NCBI GenBank assembly: GCA_963781305.1
Contig: CAWAFL010000011.1
Location: 868,001-932,000 of the forward strand
Direction: 5' to 3'
Source of the DNA: DASXMT01 sp963781305
GTDB taxonomy: Bacteria > Actinomycetota > Acidimicrobiia > Acidimicrobiales > RAAP-2
Length of the DNA: 64,000 bases
Shown here piece after piece: positions 35,845 through 43,690 of this stretch (position 1 is the first letter of the stretch; the number at the start of each line of letters is the position of its first letter). Under the pieces are notes generated by a model. It searched no databases. It was not told the DNA's origin and saw only the letters and a program-made list of their open reading frames with translations. The position numbers and the translations under genes were made by a program.

Positions 35845-35935
35845 CGACCAGCCACCCAGCCACCCAGCGACCAGCCACCCAGCCCAACCGAGCCAGCCAC
35901 CCACCCGCTTAGCCACGCAGCCACACAGCCACTCA
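35845..35935. repeat. cagccaccc tandem array after nfu
   Basis: Six to eight units related to cgaccagccacccagc, diverging toward the 3' side, start about 15 bp after the nfu stop. The gap up to 36116 holds no gene, but a TAGCAT box is at 36103-36108. Confidence 0.85.
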
Positions 35936-36116
35936 ACGGAGCCGATCTCCTCACCCGCCCAGCCACTGGCCCCTTCGTCTCAGCCGGTGATCCACCCTTC
36001 ACCGCAGCCGCCAAGCCCAGGCACTCATCCCTGCCTCTTGTCCCTGCCGCCTTCCGCTGCCGTTCGCCCGCCCTCGACGGCCCGTGAGTGGGGTTGGCGC
36101 ACTAGCATCGACGCGG

Positions 36117-36581
36117 ATGACCTTGGCCAACAATGGAGACGACGGCGCTGGCGCTCTTGAGCCCGATACCGGCGCTCTCGAGCCTGGCGGAGGTGCGTCG
36201 GAGGCACTCGATCTCGACCTGCTGGCCGCCGCCCTCCGGGCTGATACCACCGACATCGACCTGTTCTTCGCGGTCCTGGGGGGCAAGCTCCTCGAGATCC
36301 TCGGTGACCGGGTCGAAGTGGAGCGAATCGGATCGCGCTTCAAAAAGGACCGGCCCATCGGCCGGATCGCCATCGACTTCGACCCCGTCGGTCCACGCCT
36401 GGCAGTCACACGGGAGAAGCGTGGGCTGTCGTTCCACGTTCGCAAGACGGTCCGGGGCATCGTCATTAGCGACAGCCAGGTGGACGTGGCCACCTGGACG
36501 GCAACTCTGGTAGCCAGTCTGGGAGACGAAGCGCGCCACAGCGCCTCCACCCGGCTTGCTCTCCAGTCCCTACTGACGTGA
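36117..36581 (+). CDS. Hypothetical protein preceding the UPF0145 cluster
   Basis: 154 residues. An acidic, low-complexity N-terminus (about 1-30) precedes a folded-looking domain: LDLLAAALRADTTDIDLFFAVLGGKLLEILGDRVEVER, then KKDRPIGRIAIDFDP, VTREKRGLSFHV. I do not recognise the family. The ATG lies 8 nt after TAGCAT (36103-36108), so it is preferred over GTG 36084. The UPF0145 genes follow within 10 bp, so it is the first gene of that operon. Confidence 0.75.
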   Translation: MTLANNGDDGAGALEPDTGALEPGGGASEALDLDLLAAALRADTTDIDLFFAVLGGKLLEILGDRVEVERIGSRFKKDRPIGRIAIDFDPVGPRLAVTREKRGLSFHVRKTVRGIVISDSQVDVATWTATLVASLGDEARHSASTRLALQSLLT

Positions 36582-36591
36582 CGAGGAACCC

Positions 36592-37413
36592 GTGACCGCT
36601 ACCGAATCGACCCAGGGCCTGCCACCAGATGCGTTGCGTCGGCTCGAGGAGTCCGAGGACACCGCCGGGCGGCGAGGGCTGTTCACCAGCGATCTCTCGG
36701 TCAATGAGTTCCTGTTGGTGAAAGAGGCGGGCTTCCACCCCAGGGGCCTGGTCTTCGGTAGCTCGATCTACCACATCGGTTTCCAGCGTAAAGGCCTCAG
36801 GAAGAACCAGGAGCTCGGCGCGCTCACCCAGGCCATGTACACCGCTCGGGAGCTGGCCATGGCCCGGATGGAGACCGAGGCCGACGTGCTGGGATCGGAC
36901 GGGGTGGTGGGCGTCCGCTTGTCGGTCAATTTCTACGACTGGGGGAAGCACTCGGCCGAGTTCATCGCCATCGGGACGGCGGTGTCGGCCGATGAGACCG
37001 ACACGGAGTGGAAGACATCGGCGGGCAAGCCGTTCACCAGCGACCTGAGCGGGCAGGACTTCTGGACGCTGGTGCAGGCGGGCTACGCACCGCTGGGCCT
37101 GGTCATGGGGACGTGCGTCTATCACGTGGGCTATCGAGGAGTCGGAGCGGTGATGTCCACAACCATGCGCAACGCGGAGCTCCCTCATTTCACCCAAGCG
37201 CTCTACGAAGCCCGTGAGCTGGCCATGAGCCGTATGCAGGAGGAGGCTCGCGCACTCGGAGCCGAGGGCATCGTCGGCGTGCAGCTGGTGGAGAAGTCCC
37301 ATTTCTGGGGAAGCCACGTCATCGAGTTCCTGGCCATCGGCACTGCGGTGCGGCCGTTGCGGCCCGACCATGTGATCGCTCAACCCCAGATGATCGTCAC
37401 GCTGGACACGTGA
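36592..37413 (+). CDS. Two-domain UPF0145 (YbjQ-like) protein, paralogue 1
   Basis: 273 residues made of two copies of the YbjQ/UPF0145 domain (PF01906-like, annotated as possible heavy-metal binding). Copy 1 is about 30-140 (FTSDLSVNEFLLVKEAGFHPRG ... ARELAMARMETEADVLGSDGVVGVR ... IAIGTAV). Copy 2 is about 142-258 (FTSDLSGQDFWTLVQAGYAP ... ARELAMSRMQEEARALGAEGIVGVQ ... LAIGTAV). Single-domain UPF0145 proteins assemble into rings; two fused domains would halve the subunit number. Function unknown. GTG 36592 has GAGGA about 5 nt upstream; the stop overlaps the next gene (GTGA). Confidence 0.88.
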   Translation: MTATESTQGLPPDALRRLEESEDTAGRRGLFTSDLSVNEFLLVKEAGFHPRGLVFGSSIYHIGFQRKGLRKNQELGALTQAMYTARELAMARMETEADVLGSDGVVGVRLSVNFYDWGKHSAEFIAIGTAVSADETDTEWKTSAGKPFTSDLSGQDFWTLVQAGYAPLGLVMGTCVYHVGYRGVGAVMSTTMRNAELPHFTQALYEARELAMSRMQEEARALGAEGIVGVQLVEKSHFWGSHVIEFLAIGTAVRPLRPDHVIAQPQMIVTLDT

Positions 37414-38393
37414 GCGGACCGCCACCCCCGCCGCCGAGCGTCGAGGGGCTCGGGGGGGCGGCATCTACGGACGACCTCCCCGAAGCGGCTCGTTCCAGGC
37501 TGACCGAAGGGGCCGCACCCGGGGGTACCTGGACCAGCGATCTCTCCGTGTCCGAGCTCTCCGCCGTCGAACGCTGCGGGTTTACCCCCGCGGGCATGGT
37601 GGTGGGGATGACCGTCTACCAGTTTGGGATGCAGGGGTACTACGGGACCTCGGGCGGATTGGGTTCGACCATGGGCGGGCAGCTCTACACGACGCCCGGG
37701 TGGGCCGGCGGTTACCAGCAGACCTACCTCTGCCAGCACGCCACCTACGGTCACATGCCCGGGTACAACTTCGAGGATCTCTGGTACGAGCAGGGACTCA
37801 CCGAGGCGTACACCCTCGCCATCGACCGCCTGCGGGAAGAAGCCGACCTTCTCGGGGCCCACGGCGTGGTCGGTGTGCGCTACGAGACCCACCGCGTGCC
37901 GTTGGCCTCGTCCGCCCCCGTCATCGAGGTCCGGATGGTGGGGACGGCCATCCGACGTGAGGGATCGCCGCCCTTGTCGGAGCCATTTACGTCGCACCTC
38001 TCTGGCCAGCAGTTCGCCAAGCTGATCGACACTGGTTGGGTCCCGGGGGCCCTGGTAGTCGGGGTCGGCGCCATTCGGTCGTACGGGGGCTGCGTGGTGG
38101 GCGACGGGACGTCCTCGGGTGTCACGTACCAGTACGCATCGGGGGAGTTTCGCCAACGATCCGATGCCATCCAGAACTGCCGGCGGTTCGCCGTCGACCG
38201 GCTGGAGACCCACGCCACCGGCTATGGGGAGCGGGTGGTCGGCGTGGATGTTGCTGCTCAGTTCCACAGCTCCATGGAAGACACGATGATGGTGGAGAAC
38301 GTGATGATAGGGACCGCAGTGCGCCGGTTCCGTGACATCAAGGACCCTCAGCCCGCCCGCGTGGTAGTGGGGTTGGCAGACGTGTCCCGATGA
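37410..38393 (+). CDS. Two-domain UPF0145 (YbjQ-like) protein, paralogue 2
   Basis: 327 residues. Same architecture as its neighbours, but the first copy holds an extra Gly/Tyr/Gln-rich insertion (YYGTSGGLGSTMGGQLYTT and onward, about residues 70-115) with His and Cys (CQHATYGHMPG). Copy 1 ends MVGTAI, and copy 2 (FTSHLSGQQFAKLIDTGWVPG ... MIGTAV) is more diverged, with GGCVVGDG and NCRRFAVDRLE. The additional Cys and His may give it a different ligand from paralogues 1 and 3. N-terminus is Pro-rich. Overlaps the gene before by 4 bp. Confidence 0.85.
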   Translation: MSGPPPPPPSVEGLGGAASTDDLPEAARSRLTEGAAPGGTWTSDLSVSELSAVERCGFTPAGMVVGMTVYQFGMQGYYGTSGGLGSTMGGQLYTTPGWAGGYQQTYLCQHATYGHMPGYNFEDLWYEQGLTEAYTLAIDRLREEADLLGAHGVVGVRYETHRVPLASSAPVIEVRMVGTAIRREGSPPLSEPFTSHLSGQQFAKLIDTGWVPGALVVGVGAIRSYGGCVVGDGTSSGVTYQYASGEFRQRSDAIQNCRRFAVDRLETHATGYGERVVGVDVAAQFHSSMEDTMMVENVMIGTAVRRFRDIKDPQPARVVVGLADVSR

Positions 38394-38409
38394 GCCTCAC
38401 CCGATGAGC
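38386..38409 (+). repeat. 14-bp repeat spanning stop and start of UPF0145 paralogues 2 and 3
   Basis: cccgatgagc occurs at 38386-38395 and 38400-38409. The first copy holds the TGA of paralogue 2, the second the ATG of paralogue 3. Confidence 0.8.
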
Positions 38410-39420
38410 ACGCCACCCGAGCCACCCACGCCACCCGAGCCGCCTGCACCACCCGAGCCGCCTGCACCACCTGAGCGATCCACGCCCACGGCGCCCACGC
38501 CACCTGCGCCGTCCGAGCGTCACTTGGCCGACTTGGCCCTCGACGCCTTGCGTCGACCCCCGGGTCAGTCTGGCGGTCGGAACGGGACGTCGCGGTCGGG
38601 CCACCGTCGCGCCGTGTCGACCGACTTCAGCGTGGACGAGGCGATCCTCGTGGAGGGGACGGGCTACGAACCGCTGGGCTTGGTGACCGGTGCGGCCATC
38701 TACCGACCGCCGTTCTGGGGGCGCTACGGGGTCTCGATGCGGGAAAACCGCGAGCTGGCCGACTTGTCCAACAGCTTGCATGCCGCCCGAACCATCGCCA
38801 TGGGTCGGCTGCGAGCCGAGGCGCAGGCGCACCACGCCGACGGCGTGGTCGGAGTCCGACTCGAATTCGAGGGAGCAGAGGGCAAGGGGCGGGACTATCG
38901 GTTCAACGCCATTGGCACTGCGGTGCGGGCCACTCGTCACGCCACGGTGCGGGCCAACGACCGTCCGTCTGACGGCTTGCCACCACGGCAGGGCGAGGTG
39001 TTCACCAGCGATCTGAGCGGTCGCGACTTTGCCCTCCTGGCTCGGGCGGGGTACGTGCCCGTGGGCATGGTGATGGGGGTATGCGTGTACCACGTGGCCC
39101 GTCGACAATTCGGTGACTGGCTCAAGACCCAGAATGCCAACATCGAGCTCGAGCTCATCACCACTGCGCTCTACGACTCCCGCGAGCTGGCCATGGAGCG
39201 CATGCAGCTCGAGTCGCACGCGCTGGGCGCCGATGGCATCGTGGGCGTGCAGATCAAAGAGGAGACACACGTGTGGGGGAGCCACGTCATCGAGTTCCTG
39301 GCCATCGGCACCGCAGTGCGTTTGGTCGCAGACGAGCACCGGTCGCTCCATCCCGAGATGGTCGCCCCCCTCGACGATCTCACCGTGGACACGGATCCCC
39401 GCAGGCTTCACGGCCGGTAG
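38404..39420 (+). CDS. Two-domain UPF0145 (YbjQ-like) protein, paralogue 3
   Basis: 338 residues. A Pro-rich N-terminus of PPEPPAP repeats (about 1-40) precedes two YbjQ-like domains: VSTDFSVDEAILVEGTGYEP ... ARTIAMGRLRAEAQAHHADGVVGVRL ... NAIGTAV, then FTSDLSGRDFALLARAGYVP ... SRELAMERMQLESHALGADGIVGVQI ... LAIGTAV. The second domain is closest to the second domain of paralogue 1, including the shared VWGSHVIEFLAIGTAVR segment, which argues that an already two-domain gene was duplicated. Function unknown. Confidence 0.87.
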   Translation: MSTPPEPPTPPEPPAPPEPPAPPERSTPTAPTPPAPSERHLADLALDALRRPPGQSGGRNGTSRSGHRRAVSTDFSVDEAILVEGTGYEPLGLVTGAAIYRPPFWGRYGVSMRENRELADLSNSLHAARTIAMGRLRAEAQAHHADGVVGVRLEFEGAEGKGRDYRFNAIGTAVRATRHATVRANDRPSDGLPPRQGEVFTSDLSGRDFALLARAGYVPVGMVMGVCVYHVARRQFGDWLKTQNANIELELITTALYDSRELAMERMQLESHALGADGIVGVQIKEETHVWGSHVIEFLAIGTAVRLVADEHRSLHPEMVAPLDDLTVDTDPRRLHGR

Positions 39421-39468
39421 CCCGCGCGCTCGACGCCGCTCAGGCGTCGGGGTAGCCGGGCCTCTGCC

Positions 39469-39625
39469 CAGCCAGCCAGTAGCCGGCAACGCCAGCTCAG
39501 CCAGCCAGTAGCCGGCAACGCCAGCTCAGCCAGCCAGTAGCCGGCAACGCCAGCTCAGCCAGCCAGTAGCCGGCAACGCCAGCTCAGCCAGCCAGTAGCC
39601 GGCAACGCCAGCTCAGCCAGCGAGG
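39469..39625. repeat. 29-bp perfect tandem array containing a stop codon
   Basis: Five copies of agccggcaacgccagctcag plus ccagccagt, exact period 29, at 39481, 39510, 39539, 39568 and 39597. The last copy holds the TGA (tca at 39613-39615) of the minus-strand acyl-CoA dehydrogenase. No gene lies in the array. Confidence 0.97.
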
Positions 39626-41409
39626 TCCTCCACTCCGATCGGCCCGTAGCGCACCAGCGGCTCGAACTGGTCCAAGACGGTGCGGTCGGTATCGCCGATC
39701 CCCCGGAGCGGGGCGGCGCCCAGTCGCCGGCTGCAGAACCGGCGGGCTACGGCCGCCTTGCGGGCGTCACCGTCGCGGTCGAGGGACCACGCCGCCTCCT
39801 CGACCAGGAGAGCGCCCTCCGCAGTGTCGGCCAGCAGCTCGGCGAAGCGGCGCGAGTGGAGCAGGGCCAGGTCGTCGTCCAGTCCGGCGAGCACCTTCAC
39901 CGCCTCGTTGGCATCGCCCAGGGCGGCTGCGACGCCGTCCACCGCCGGGGCCAGCACCGAGTGGTGGGCACCGTGGTCGATGGCCCGCTCCACCCGGGAG
40001 AACAGCGCCTCGTGGGCGTGCTCGCCCCGAACGGCCCGGCGGACGTCGATGCACAGGATGTTCTCGGTCCCCTCCCAGATGGTGTGGCACTGGGCGTCGC
40101 GGAGCTGGCGAGCCATGGGCCAGTCCTCCATGTAGCCGTTCCCGCCGAAAACCTCGAGCGCGTTGCTGGCCGCCCACAAGGCCACCCGGGTACAACGCAT
40201 CTTGGCCAGGGGGATGAGGATGCGACGCAACAGGCGACCCTCTTCCGGATCGAGAGCCGTCCGGCCGGACCCGGCGCACTCGTAGCTGATGGCCATGCCC
40301 GCCTCCAGGTCGACGAGCATGTCGACCAAGGTCTCCCGCACCAGCGGGTAGCTGTCGATGCGGTTACCCCACTGCTTGCGCTGGGAGGCGTAGATCGCTG
40401 CTTCCAGGAACGACCGGCGATGGATGCCGAGACCCATGAGCGAGACCCCGAAGCGGCTGCCGTTGACCATCTCCATCATCCGGTTGATGCCACGTCCGTC
40501 CCGGGCTGCGTCGGTGGCCATCCCATTCGAGCCGCTGACTGAGCCGTTGCCAGCCGAGTCGCCGCCGGGCTCGTTGCCGGCCAGCCATGCTCGCGCCCCG
40601 TCCAGGGTGACCTCCCCGGTGGGCACGCCGATCGTTCCCAATTTTGGCTTCAGCCGCTTGATGACGAACCCGTTGGGCGATCCGTCTGGCAGCCGGCTGG
40701 GCACGATGAAGGTGGCCAACCCGCGGCTGCCGTCGGGGGCACCCTCTGGCCGGGCCAGCACGATGAACACGTCGGCGTCCACGTTGGAGCAGAAGTGCTT
40801 GTCGCCGATGAGGACCCACTCCTCGCCGTCTTGGACTGCCCGGGTGGTGTTGGCACCGACGTCGGAGCCGCCCTGGCGCTCGGTCAGGAACATCCCGCCC
40901 TCCCAGGCCACCTCGGGGTCGAGCGAGGTGAGCTTGGCCAGCACGTCGTCGCGGACCCCGGCAGGGGCGTAACGCTCCACGATGTCGGCGGCCCCTCCGG
41001 TCATGCCCAGCCCGCAATACACGGCGGTCTCGGCCTGGCTGACCAGATAGGAGAGCGAGGCGGTGACCACGGCCGGCACTGGCCGACCGGCGTGGGCGGG
41101 GAGCCCGACAAACCCATTGCGGACCAGGTCGGCCTTGTTGGCCAGCCACGTCGGGTGGTGGACCACCTCGCCCACATCGAAGCCCCAACGGTCGTACCGG
41201 TTGAGGACGGGTCCGTGGGAGTCGGTGACCTCGGCCCGGGCGGCCAGGGTTCGTCCCACCAGGTCCCCGTAGCGGGAGACGTGTTCCTCGGCGAACGAGC
41301 GGTCGGCGGGGTCGGGGAGGTAGCGATCCAGCAGAAGCGACAAGTTGGGATCGAGGGTGTACCAGTCGTTGCCGATGGCCTGATCGAGTTCGGCGTAGTC
41401 GGGAAGCAT
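39613..41409 (-). CDS. AidB-like acyl-CoA dehydrogenase family protein
   Basis: 598 residues. Large acyl-CoA dehydrogenase-fold flavoprotein of the AidB type: DWYTLDPNLSLLLDRYLP at the N-terminus, FAD-region LTERQGGSDVGAN, IGDKHFCSN, WKXY-type QRKQWGNRIDSYPLVR, and FGGNGYMEDWPMARQLRDAQ near the C-terminal domain. An insertion of about 30 Gly/Ser/Asn residues (GNEPGGDSAGNGSVSGS) lies before GRGINRMMEMV. AidB is linked to alkylation stress, but many members simply oxidise acyl-CoA. ATG 41409 follows a TACGAT box by 7 nt; an ATG at 41463 inside the MarR operator is less likely. Confidence 0.9.
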   Translation of the reverse strand: MLPDYAELDQAIGNDWYTLDPNLSLLLDRYLPDPADRSFAEEHVSRYGDLVGRTLAARAEVTDSHGPVLNRYDRWGFDVGEVVHHPTWLANKADLVRNGFVGLPAHAGRPVPAVVTASLSYLVSQAETAVYCGLGMTGGAADIVERYAPAGVRDDVLAKLTSLDPEVAWEGGMFLTERQGGSDVGANTTRAVQDGEEWVLIGDKHFCSNVDADVFIVLARPEGAPDGSRGLATFIVPSRLPDGSPNGFVIKRLKPKLGTIGVPTGEVTLDGARAWLAGNEPGGDSAGNGSVSGSNGMATDAARDGRGINRMMEMVNGSRFGVSLMGLGIHRRSFLEAAIYASQRKQWGNRIDSYPLVRETLVDMLVDLEAGMAISYECAGSGRTALDPEEGRLLRRILIPLAKMRCTRVALWAASNALEVFGGNGYMEDWPMARQLRDAQCHTIWEGTENILCIDVRRAVRGEHAHEALFSRVERAIDHGAHHSVLAPAVDGVAAALGDANEAVKVLAGLDDDLALLHSRRFAELLADTAEGALLVEEAAWSLDRDGDARKAAVARRFCSRRLGAAPLRGIGDTDRTVLDQFEPLVRYGPIGVEDLAG

Positions 41410-41457
41410 GGAATTGATCGTATGCCTGCTCGGTTCCTCTGGTCCTTCAGTTTCCCG

Positions 41458-41486
41458 TTGCATTAGTTAGCAGAACTAACTAAAAT
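41458..41486 (+). promoter_or_regulatory. marR promoter with palindromic operator
   Basis: TTGCAT (41458-41463) and TAAAAT (41481-41486) are spaced by 17 bp. TTAGTTAG (41463-41470) and CTAACTAA (41476-41483) are perfect inverted repeats with a 5-bp centre, filling the spacer and overlapping the -10. This is a typical MarR autoregulatory site. It lies 41 bp upstream of the minus-strand acyl-CoA dehydrogenase -10, so it may also influence that gene. Confidence 0.75.
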
Positions 41487-41491
41487 GGAGG

Positions 41492-42199
41492 GTGAACAGC
41501 GCAGGAGCGGCCGAAACCATGGCAACCGAAACAACAGCAACAGCAACAGCAACAGCAGCAAGAGCAACAACAGCAGCAACAGCAACAGCAGCCGACCGAG
41601 CAGCCACCGACCGGGCAGCGACTCGTGGCGGCTCCCACGAGATTGCGCCGGCCGACGGTCTGCCTGCCGGTGTCGACGAGTCGGAGTCCAAGCTTGAGTC
41701 TGAGTCCAAGCCCAAGTCCAAGTCCAACTCTGAGTCTGAGTCTGAGTCTGAGTCTGAGTCTGAGGCCGAGCTGGCGTCGCGGCTCCGTATGGCCGTCACG
41801 CGGCTCCATCGGCGGCTGCGCCAGCACAACGTAGGGGGACTGACGCCGTCTCAGACTTCTGCCCTGGCCTCGATCAACCGGTTGGGTGCGCCCACGTTGG
41901 GCGAGCTGGCCCTGACCGAGTCCGTGCAGCCGCCCTCGATGACCAGGATCGTCGGCAACCTGGAGGCTGCAGGCTTCGTGAAGCGGGTGGTGGACGAGGC
42001 TGACCGGCGGGTGGCGCGGGTGACCCTCCTCGCATCGGGCCGCAAGGTGCTGCAACAGAACCGGTCGCTGAAGAACGCCTTTCTGGCTCGGCAGCTGCGC
42101 CAGCTCGACGAAGGCGAGCAGGTGGCGCTGGCCGAGCTGACCGTGCTCCTCGAGCGCCTCTTGGAGCTGGCGGAGGATGAGCAGGCGGGAGAACCATGA
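41492..42199 (+). CDS. MarR family regulator with low-complexity N-terminus
   Basis: 235 residues at most. The winged-helix part begins near residue 92: AELASRLRMAVTRLHRRLRQHN, LTPSQTSALASINRLGAPTLGELAL, the recognition helix SVQPPSMTRIVGNLEAAGFVKR and the wing DEADRRVARVTLLASGRKVL. The first 90 residues are simple sequence (TATATATAA, ATDRAAT and ESESESE), encoded by CAGCAA/ACAGCA and GAGTCT triplet runs. GTG 41492 is 5 nt from the -10, and ATG 41519 is an alternative; the true start may be later. It probably controls the MFS exporter that follows. The gene ends in a repeat. Confidence 0.85.
   Translation: MNSAGAAETMATETTATATATAARATTAATATAADRAATDRAATRGGSHEIAPADGLPAGVDESESKLESESKPKSKSNSESESESESESEAELASRLRMAVTRLHRRLRQHNVGGLTPSQTSALASINRLGAPTLGELALTESVQPPSMTRIVGNLEAAGFVKRVVDEADRRVARVTLLASGRKVLQQNRSLKNAFLARQLRQLDEGEQVALAELTVLLERLLELAEDEQAGEP
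41521..41766 (+). repeat. Trinucleotide-type runs within marR
   Basis: acaacagcaacagcaacagc-type runs at 41530-41600, and gagtctgagtctgag runs at 41693-41765 (six-base period, Ser-Glu repeat). Both keep frame. Confidence 0.93.
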
Positions 42200-42250
42200 G
42201 CACGCCGGGCGAACCGTGAGCAGACGGGACGAACCGTGAGCACGGTGGGC
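42191..42250. repeat. 20-bp array joining marR stop and MFS start
   Basis: gaaccatgagcacgccgggc, gaaccgtgagcagacgggac and gaaccgtgagcacggtgggc start at 42191, 42211 and 42231. The first holds the marR TGA, and the third holds the GTG start of the MFS gene. Confidence 0.93.
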
Positions 42251-43540
42251 ACCGCGGCGCGGCGCACCTTCCAGTCTCTCCGGGTCCGGAACTACCGGCT
42301 GTACTTCACGGCTCAGCTCATCTCCAATTCGGGCACGTGGATGGACCGGGTGGCTCAGGCCTGGCTGGTCCTGCACCTGACCGGTAGCGGGTTCGACCTG
42401 GGCCTCGTCACTGGACTGCAGTTCTTGCCCATGCTCCTCTTCGGGCCGTGGGGTGGATTGGTGGCCGACCGGGTGAACAAGCGGAAGCTCCTGTTCTTCA
42501 CCCAGGCAGGCGGCGGCCTTATTGCCCTGACTCTCGGGATACTGGTGGAGACCCATTCCATTCGTCTGTGGCAGGTCTTCCTACTCGCCTTCCTCCTCGG
42601 CGTTACGAACCTCTTCGACAACCCGGCGCGCCAGACGTTCGTGTTCGAGATGGTGGGCAAAGAAGACCTGCCCAACGCCGTCAGCCTGAACTCGGTAGTG
42701 ATGAACGCCTCGCGTGTCGTGGGGCCGGCCATAGGCGGGGTGGTGATCACACTGGTGGGATTGGGTGTGTGCTTCCTGGCCAACGCGGCATCGTTCCTGG
42801 CCGTCCTGGTGGCGCTGGCCATGATGCGGACGAGTGAGCTCCACTCGATCGCCCCCGTGGTGCGGGCCAAGGGCCAGCTGCGCGACGGGTTCCGCTACGT
42901 CTGGCGCACTCCGGCCCTCCGCAACACGCTGATTGCCATGGCCGTGATCGGCATTTTTGCCTACAACTTCCAGGTCACCCTGGCCCTCTTGGCCACCGTG
43001 ACCTTCCACGGTGGTGCGGGCTCCTACGCCGTCCTGACGTCGTGCATGGGCGTAGGGGCCATCGCCGGAGGGCTGACCGTGGCCCACCGTGGTCGCCCCA
43101 CCCCTCAGCTCCTCCAGGGCGTGGCCCTAACATTCGGTGCTCTTCTGGCCGTGGTGGCCGTGGCCCCGAGCCTGGCCTTCGCCGCAGTGGTCATCGTCTT
43201 CATGGGTGCGGCGTCAATTGCCTTCATTGCCACGGCCAATGCCGAGCTCCAGCTGGAGGCCGCTCCGGCCATGCGGGGGCGGGTCATGGCCCTGTATTCC
43301 ATGGCCTTCCTGGGCAGCACCCCGATTGGCGGGCCGCTCATCGGGGCCATCAGCGAATGGACCAACCCGCGGGTGTCCATCGCCGTGGGAGCCATCGCCA
43401 CCCTCTTGTCGGCCGGCATCCTGAGGTGGCGATACCGAGCCGGAGAAGCTGCGGCGGCGACCCCATCGTCCAGCGACGCGTTGGCCCCGGCGGCGCCGGA
43501 CGTCGAACACCACGGTGAGGTCACCGTCGAGGTGGCCTGA
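42236..43540 (+). CDS. MFS transporter (EntS/DHA3-like exporter)
   Basis: 434 residues with about 12 transmembrane segments. TFQSLRVRNYRLYFTAQLISNSGTWM and the loop PWGGLVADRVNKRKLLFFTQ (MFS motif A form) are typical of the enterobactin exporter-like/DHA3 group. It probably extrudes a small hydrophobic compound. GTG 42236 is in the third repeat unit; placed in the same transcript as marR, it is likely induced by the ligand of that regulator. C-terminus is polar, about 35 residues. Confidence 0.9.
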   Translation: MSTVGTAARRTFQSLRVRNYRLYFTAQLISNSGTWMDRVAQAWLVLHLTGSGFDLGLVTGLQFLPMLLFGPWGGLVADRVNKRKLLFFTQAGGGLIALTLGILVETHSIRLWQVFLLAFLLGVTNLFDNPARQTFVFEMVGKEDLPNAVSLNSVVMNASRVVGPAIGGVVITLVGLGVCFLANAASFLAVLVALAMMRTSELHSIAPVVRAKGQLRDGFRYVWRTPALRNTLIAMAVIGIFAYNFQVTLALLATVTFHGGAGSYAVLTSCMGVGAIAGGLTVAHRGRPTPQLLQGVALTFGALLAVVAVAPSLAFAAVVIVFMGAASIAFIATANAELQLEAAPAMRGRVMALYSMAFLGSTPIGGPLIGAISEWTNPRVSIAVGAIATLLSAGILRWRYRAGEAAAATPSSSDALAPAAPDVEHHGEVTVEVA

Positions 43541-43627
43541 GGGCTGTCGGCCGCTGCCGGCCCCAACCGGCCCCAACTGCCAGGGGGTTCAGGCTGTCGA
43601 GGCGCCCGTTATCTGCGGTCAGTCGCT

Positions 43628-43690
43628 GTCGAGCGGCCGAAGCCCCGGTCAGGCGGCTCAAGCCGTGGTCAGGCGGCCGAGGCCGCGTTT
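43628..43690. repeat. 20-bp array at the acyl-CoA dehydrogenase stop codon
   Basis: Three units of gtcaggcggctcaagccgtg-type with period 20 at 43628, 43648 and 43668. The third contains the minus-strand TGA (tca 43669-43671). The remaining bases from 43541 show no gene. Confidence 0.9.

Noticed and set aside
35115..36014. 299-residue minus-strand frame over nfu
   Set aside because: It covers repeat arrays and the opposite strand of the well-supported Nfu gene. Its product is Trp/Gly/Arg-rich repeat translation.
39469..39625. CRISPR array
   Set aside because: The units follow each other directly with no unique spacers, and no cas genes are near. The same holds for the arrays at 29293, 19813 and 57381.
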